Shown piece after piece: positions 13,189-15,123 of a stretch of 15,123 nt of DNA. Both the position numbers and the translations under genes were made by a program. Each line of letters opens with the position of its first letter. The stretch's first letter is position 1. Origin of the DNA: Gammaproteobacteria bacterium. Its GTDB lineage: Bacteria; Pseudomonadota; Gammaproteobacteria; Competibacterales; Competibacteraceae. The stretch spans positions 1 to 15,123 of the forward strand of contig JAIFNF010000038.1 of NCBI GenBank assembly GCA_020047885.1. The letters are read 5' to 3'. The notes below the pieces were generated by a model, which saw only the letters and a list, made by a program, of their open reading frames with translations, did not search any database and was not told the DNA's origin.

Positions 13189-14672
13189 AGCAGCGGTTTC
13201 AACCGAGCCAGAATGTCATCCCGCGCCTGCGCCAGCAGCGATTCCCGATCCAGGCTGTCCAGAATGTCCTGCACCACCCGCTTCGGCCCGCCCTCGCCCC
13301 AGGACTTGCCTTGGGCGAAATATTGTTCAGCGGCCTTGCCCACCACATAAGTCCCGTACCAGGCCACCGCCCCCTGTGCCCCGGCAGTCACGATCGTCGA
13401 TAATCCCCCAGTCACACCCTTCAGCGCCGCCGCCGCCAGATTCATCAACCACACCGTCCCCATCAGGAACGCCAGTTGCATGGAGATGGTCTTGAGTAGC
13501 GAACCGGCTTCACCACGGGTCATCGGCAGGCCATACACCCGGCTAAGATGGAGAATCATCGCCGCATCGGTGGCGATGGCCGCCAGAATGTCGGCAATCG
13601 GGATCGGGTTCAGCGCGACGGCGACGCCCTTGGCCAGGCAGTAATTACGCACTACGGTTTCCGCGAGATCGCGGCGGATCGTGATGATTTCACGGGTCAG
13701 CCGGTCGGAGAAGCGCCCGGCGAACAGTCCAGCATTCAACGCCGCCATGGTCTTGCCTTCGGCATTGAGAATGTCCCAAATGCGCTCGCGTAATTCATTG
13801 ACGTTCGGAACTGGGCAGCGCCGGGTCTCGGTTTCGTTTCCGGCAGCATCGACCAGAATCACGATGCGCTCGGCAGGTTGTGCGGCGGCGGTCAGAATAT
13901 CCTGGGGCAGGATCAGACCTTCGGTGCGTTGGCGCAGCGTATCCAGCAACAATTGACGATCCGCCTGCGTGTAGCGATCCACTTTATTCAGCACCAGCAC
14001 CAGCCGCTGCGCCGCCGCTTTCACCAGGCGCAACGCCTTGATTTCGGTCTCGGTAATGTCGCCATCGACCACGAACAACACCAAATCGCTGCGGCTGGCG
14101 ACCTCATGGGCAAGCTGCTCGCGCTCCTCCCCCGAGACTTCGTTAATGCCCGGCGTGTCAATCAGAAACACGCCGCCGGCGTCATATTCCTGCCAGCGGG
14201 CATGGGTGGCACGGGTGGTTTCACCGTGCAGGGGACTGGTGGAAAATTTCGCCTCCCCGAGCAGCGCGTTCAACAAGGCCGACTTGCCGACGCTGACCCG
14301 GCCAAACACCGCAATGTGGATGTGACCGTGCTCAATCTTTTCCAGCAACAACTGCAATTGCTGATAATCCTCGGCCAGCGCCGCCCGCACCGGCGGCGGC
14401 ACCCGCTGATCGTTGAGTAGTTCGCGCAGACTCTCCCGAGCCAGCGCCAGGTGCGCGTCACCGCCATGCAGCGCAGGTTCGGTTGCCGTCGTCGCCGTTT
14501 CCGTGCCTTTGCCGTGTCCAAACCAGTGGGGCAATGGCGGCAACGCGTCCTGGACCCGCTTCCACAACTGCGTATCGCCGCTAACCGGCGGAGGTTCCGG
14601 GGGGGTCTCCGTCTTTTTGCCGGGTCCAGACCAGTTGGGCAAAACGTCTTGTACGCGCTTCCAGATCTTCAC
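13185..14672 (-). CDS. Era-like GTPase with C-terminal DUF697 domain
   Basis: This 495-residue protein has a TrmE/Era-type GTPase domain at about residues 117-300: P-loop GRVSVGKS (124-131), switch Thr in GETTRAT (about 150-156), DTPG (172-175) and NKVD (229-232). The C-terminal half (about 315-470) is hydrophobic and DUF697-like, suggesting membrane association. All nucleotide-binding motifs are intact. An unusual N-terminal region (1-70) holds two copies of a W-K-R-V-Q-D-x-L-P...W-x-G-x-G-K-x-T-E-T unit (residues 3-23 and 36-59) with Pro/Thr-rich linkers. The start is GTG at 14670-14672 with GAGGA 8 nt upstream; this makes a 92-bp overlap with the preceding gene. DUF3301 follows with a 4-bp overlap. 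The cellular role is not established; a role in envelope or ribosome-linked processes would be guesswork. Confidence 0.82.
   Translation of the reverse strand: MKIWKRVQDVLPNWSGPGKKTETPPEPPPVSGDTQLWKRVQDALPPLPHWFGHGKGTETATTATEPALHGGDAHLALARESLRELLNDQRVPPPVRAALAEDYQQLQLLLEKIEHGHIHIAVFGRVSVGKSALLNALLGEAKFSTSPLHGETTRATHARWQEYDAGGVFLIDTPGINEVSGEEREQLAHEVASRSDLVLFVVDGDITETEIKALRLVKAAAQRLVLVLNKVDRYTQADRQLLLDTLRQRTEGLILPQDILTAAAQPAERIVILVDAAGNETETRRCPVPNVNELRERIWDILNAEGKTMAALNAGLFAGRFSDRLTREIITIRRDLAETVVRNYCLAKGVAVALNPIPIADILAAIATDAAMILHLSRVYGLPMTRGEAGSLLKTISMQLAFLMGTVWLMNLAAAALKGVTGGLSTIVTAGAQGAVAWYGTYVVGKAAEQYFAQGKSWGEGGPKRVVQDILDSLDRESLLAQARDDILARLKPLL
14496..14666. repeat. Internal duplication at the GTPase N-terminus
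   Basis: Two diverged coding repeats (14604-14666 and 14496-14567) encode IWKRVQDVLPNWSGPGKKTE-T and LWKRVQDALP...HWFGHGKGTE-T. The second has three extra codons (PPL or similar) before the His-Trp. Similarity is visible at both DNA and protein level, so it is a tandem duplication and not convergence. The first repeat lies inside the overlap with the upstream gene. Confidence 0.8.
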
Positions 14673-15123
14673 TCAGATTATCCTCAAACATCCGCAGGGT
14701 CGGCCCACTCACCAGATCGCCGCGACTTTCCAGGGAGCGGGCCACCGCCTTCCCCAGACTCTCGAAGATCAGACCATAAACCACGGCGTGAATCATGCCG
14801 CCCACCACCGTTCCCATGCCGGGAAAGGCCTTGAACACGTTGCCGACCAGCGCCAACATAAGATTGAGACTGCGCTTGATCTGATTGCCGGCCAAATCCA
14901 GGAACCGCTGCATATCCATTTCCCGGGCGGGCGCTTCATACAAGGCGCACAACTCTTTGAGCAGGTGATAGCCCAGATAGCCCTGAATCAGGACATCCGT
15001 CCCCGGACTGACCGCCGCCAGCGCCCCGAAGATCGCCTTGCGCGAATAGTTGTGAATAATGGCGTCGGCCTTGACGCGCCGATGTTCCGCCACCGCGACA
15101 TCCAGTTTTTGCTGGGCCAGCAC
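14581..15123 (-). CDS. DUF697-domain protein, 5' end beyond window
   Basis: This is the C-terminal 180 residues of a DUF697-family protein. The frame is open to the window edge, where the codon is GTG, so the true start is probably outside. The visible part has the DUF697 pattern: KADAIIHNYSRKAIFGALAA, then PGTDVLIQGYLGYHLLKELC, an amphipathic linker, and a second hydrophobic block NLMLALVGNVFKAFPGMGTV with VGGMIHAVVYGLIFESLG. A full protein would be expected to carry a GTPase domain upstream, like its neighbour. The last 30 residues (from about EDLEARTRR) are read in a different frame through the start and first N-terminal repeat of the next gene. Together with that gene it suggests a pair of DUF697 proteins in one operon. 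Confidence 0.78.
   Translation of the reverse strand: MLAQQKLDVAVAEHRRVKADAIIHNYSRKAIFGALAAVSPGTDVLIQGYLGYHLLKELCALYEAPAREMDMQRFLDLAGNQIKRSLNLMLALVGNVFKAFPGMGTVVGGMIHAVVYGLIFESLGKAVARSLESRGDLVSGPTLRMFEDNLSEDLEARTRRFAQLVWTRQKDGDPPGTSAG

Overview
The window is GC-rich bacterial DNA that looks gammaproteobacterial. The evidence is a fimT/pilV/pilW/pilX set of minor type IV pilins, a DUF3301 membrane protein (a mainly gammaproteobacterial family), an SLC13 permease with central TrkA_C domains like E. coli YfbS, and a GH57 enzyme beside pyruvate kinase. The mix of Uma2, DUF29, Rpn-like and toxin-antitoxin debris with a GH57/glycolysis block resembles glycogen-accumulating Competibacteraceae. That placement is an inference, not something the sequence proves. 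No rRNA, tRNA or CRISPR array was seen.

Layout. (1) Positions 1-2830 are an accessory zone. It holds a complete HigB/HigA-type toxin-antitoxin pair. Beside it is an operon of a small antitoxin-like protein, a UPF0175 antitoxin and a truncated DUF3368 toxin. Then comes a 415-bp gene-poor stretch with tandem palindromes and a stub of an Rpn-family gene. Last is a DUF29 cassette made of a coiled-coil protein, DUF29 and a 31-residue ORF. A roughly 180-bp segment carrying the small antitoxin gene is present twice (1180-1357 and 2651-2829). (2) Positions 2965-6335 hold the minor pilin cluster: pilV-pilW-pilX on the minus strand and fimT divergent on the plus strand. No pilY1 is present. (3) Positions 6560-10940 hold a GH57 glycoside hydrolase (minus), divergent from pyruvate kinase (plus), which is followed by a Uma2 nuclease-fold protein. 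(4) Positions 10959-15123 hold, all on the minus strand, an SLC13 permease, a DUF3301 protein and two DUF697-type proteins. The first of these is a complete Era-like GTPase. The second is cut by the window edge.

The most notable element is a short non-coding mobile repeat present three times (2520-2646, 4218-4353, 6427-6552). Each copy has 11-bp imperfect terminal inverted repeats of the form GTA(A/G)(C/G)CGTTCA, two internal hairpins and a G-quadruplex-like core. Two copies are flanked by perfect 8-bp target duplications (GATGGGAT; TACAAATC). The third has a duplication differing at one base (TCAGTGGT/TTAGTGGT). The GTAA ends and 8-bp duplications fit the IS66 family, so these look like IS66-type MITEs. 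One copy split the duplicated antitoxin remnant. One landed in the pilW stop codon and rebuilt it as TAG. One abuts the stop codon of the GH57 gene.

Functionally, the pilins form the initiation/tip complex of type IV pili. GH57 plus pyruvate kinase suggests alpha-glucan handling feeding glycolysis. The GTPase/DUF697/DUF3301 block appears to be a translationally coupled membrane-associated operon of unknown role.
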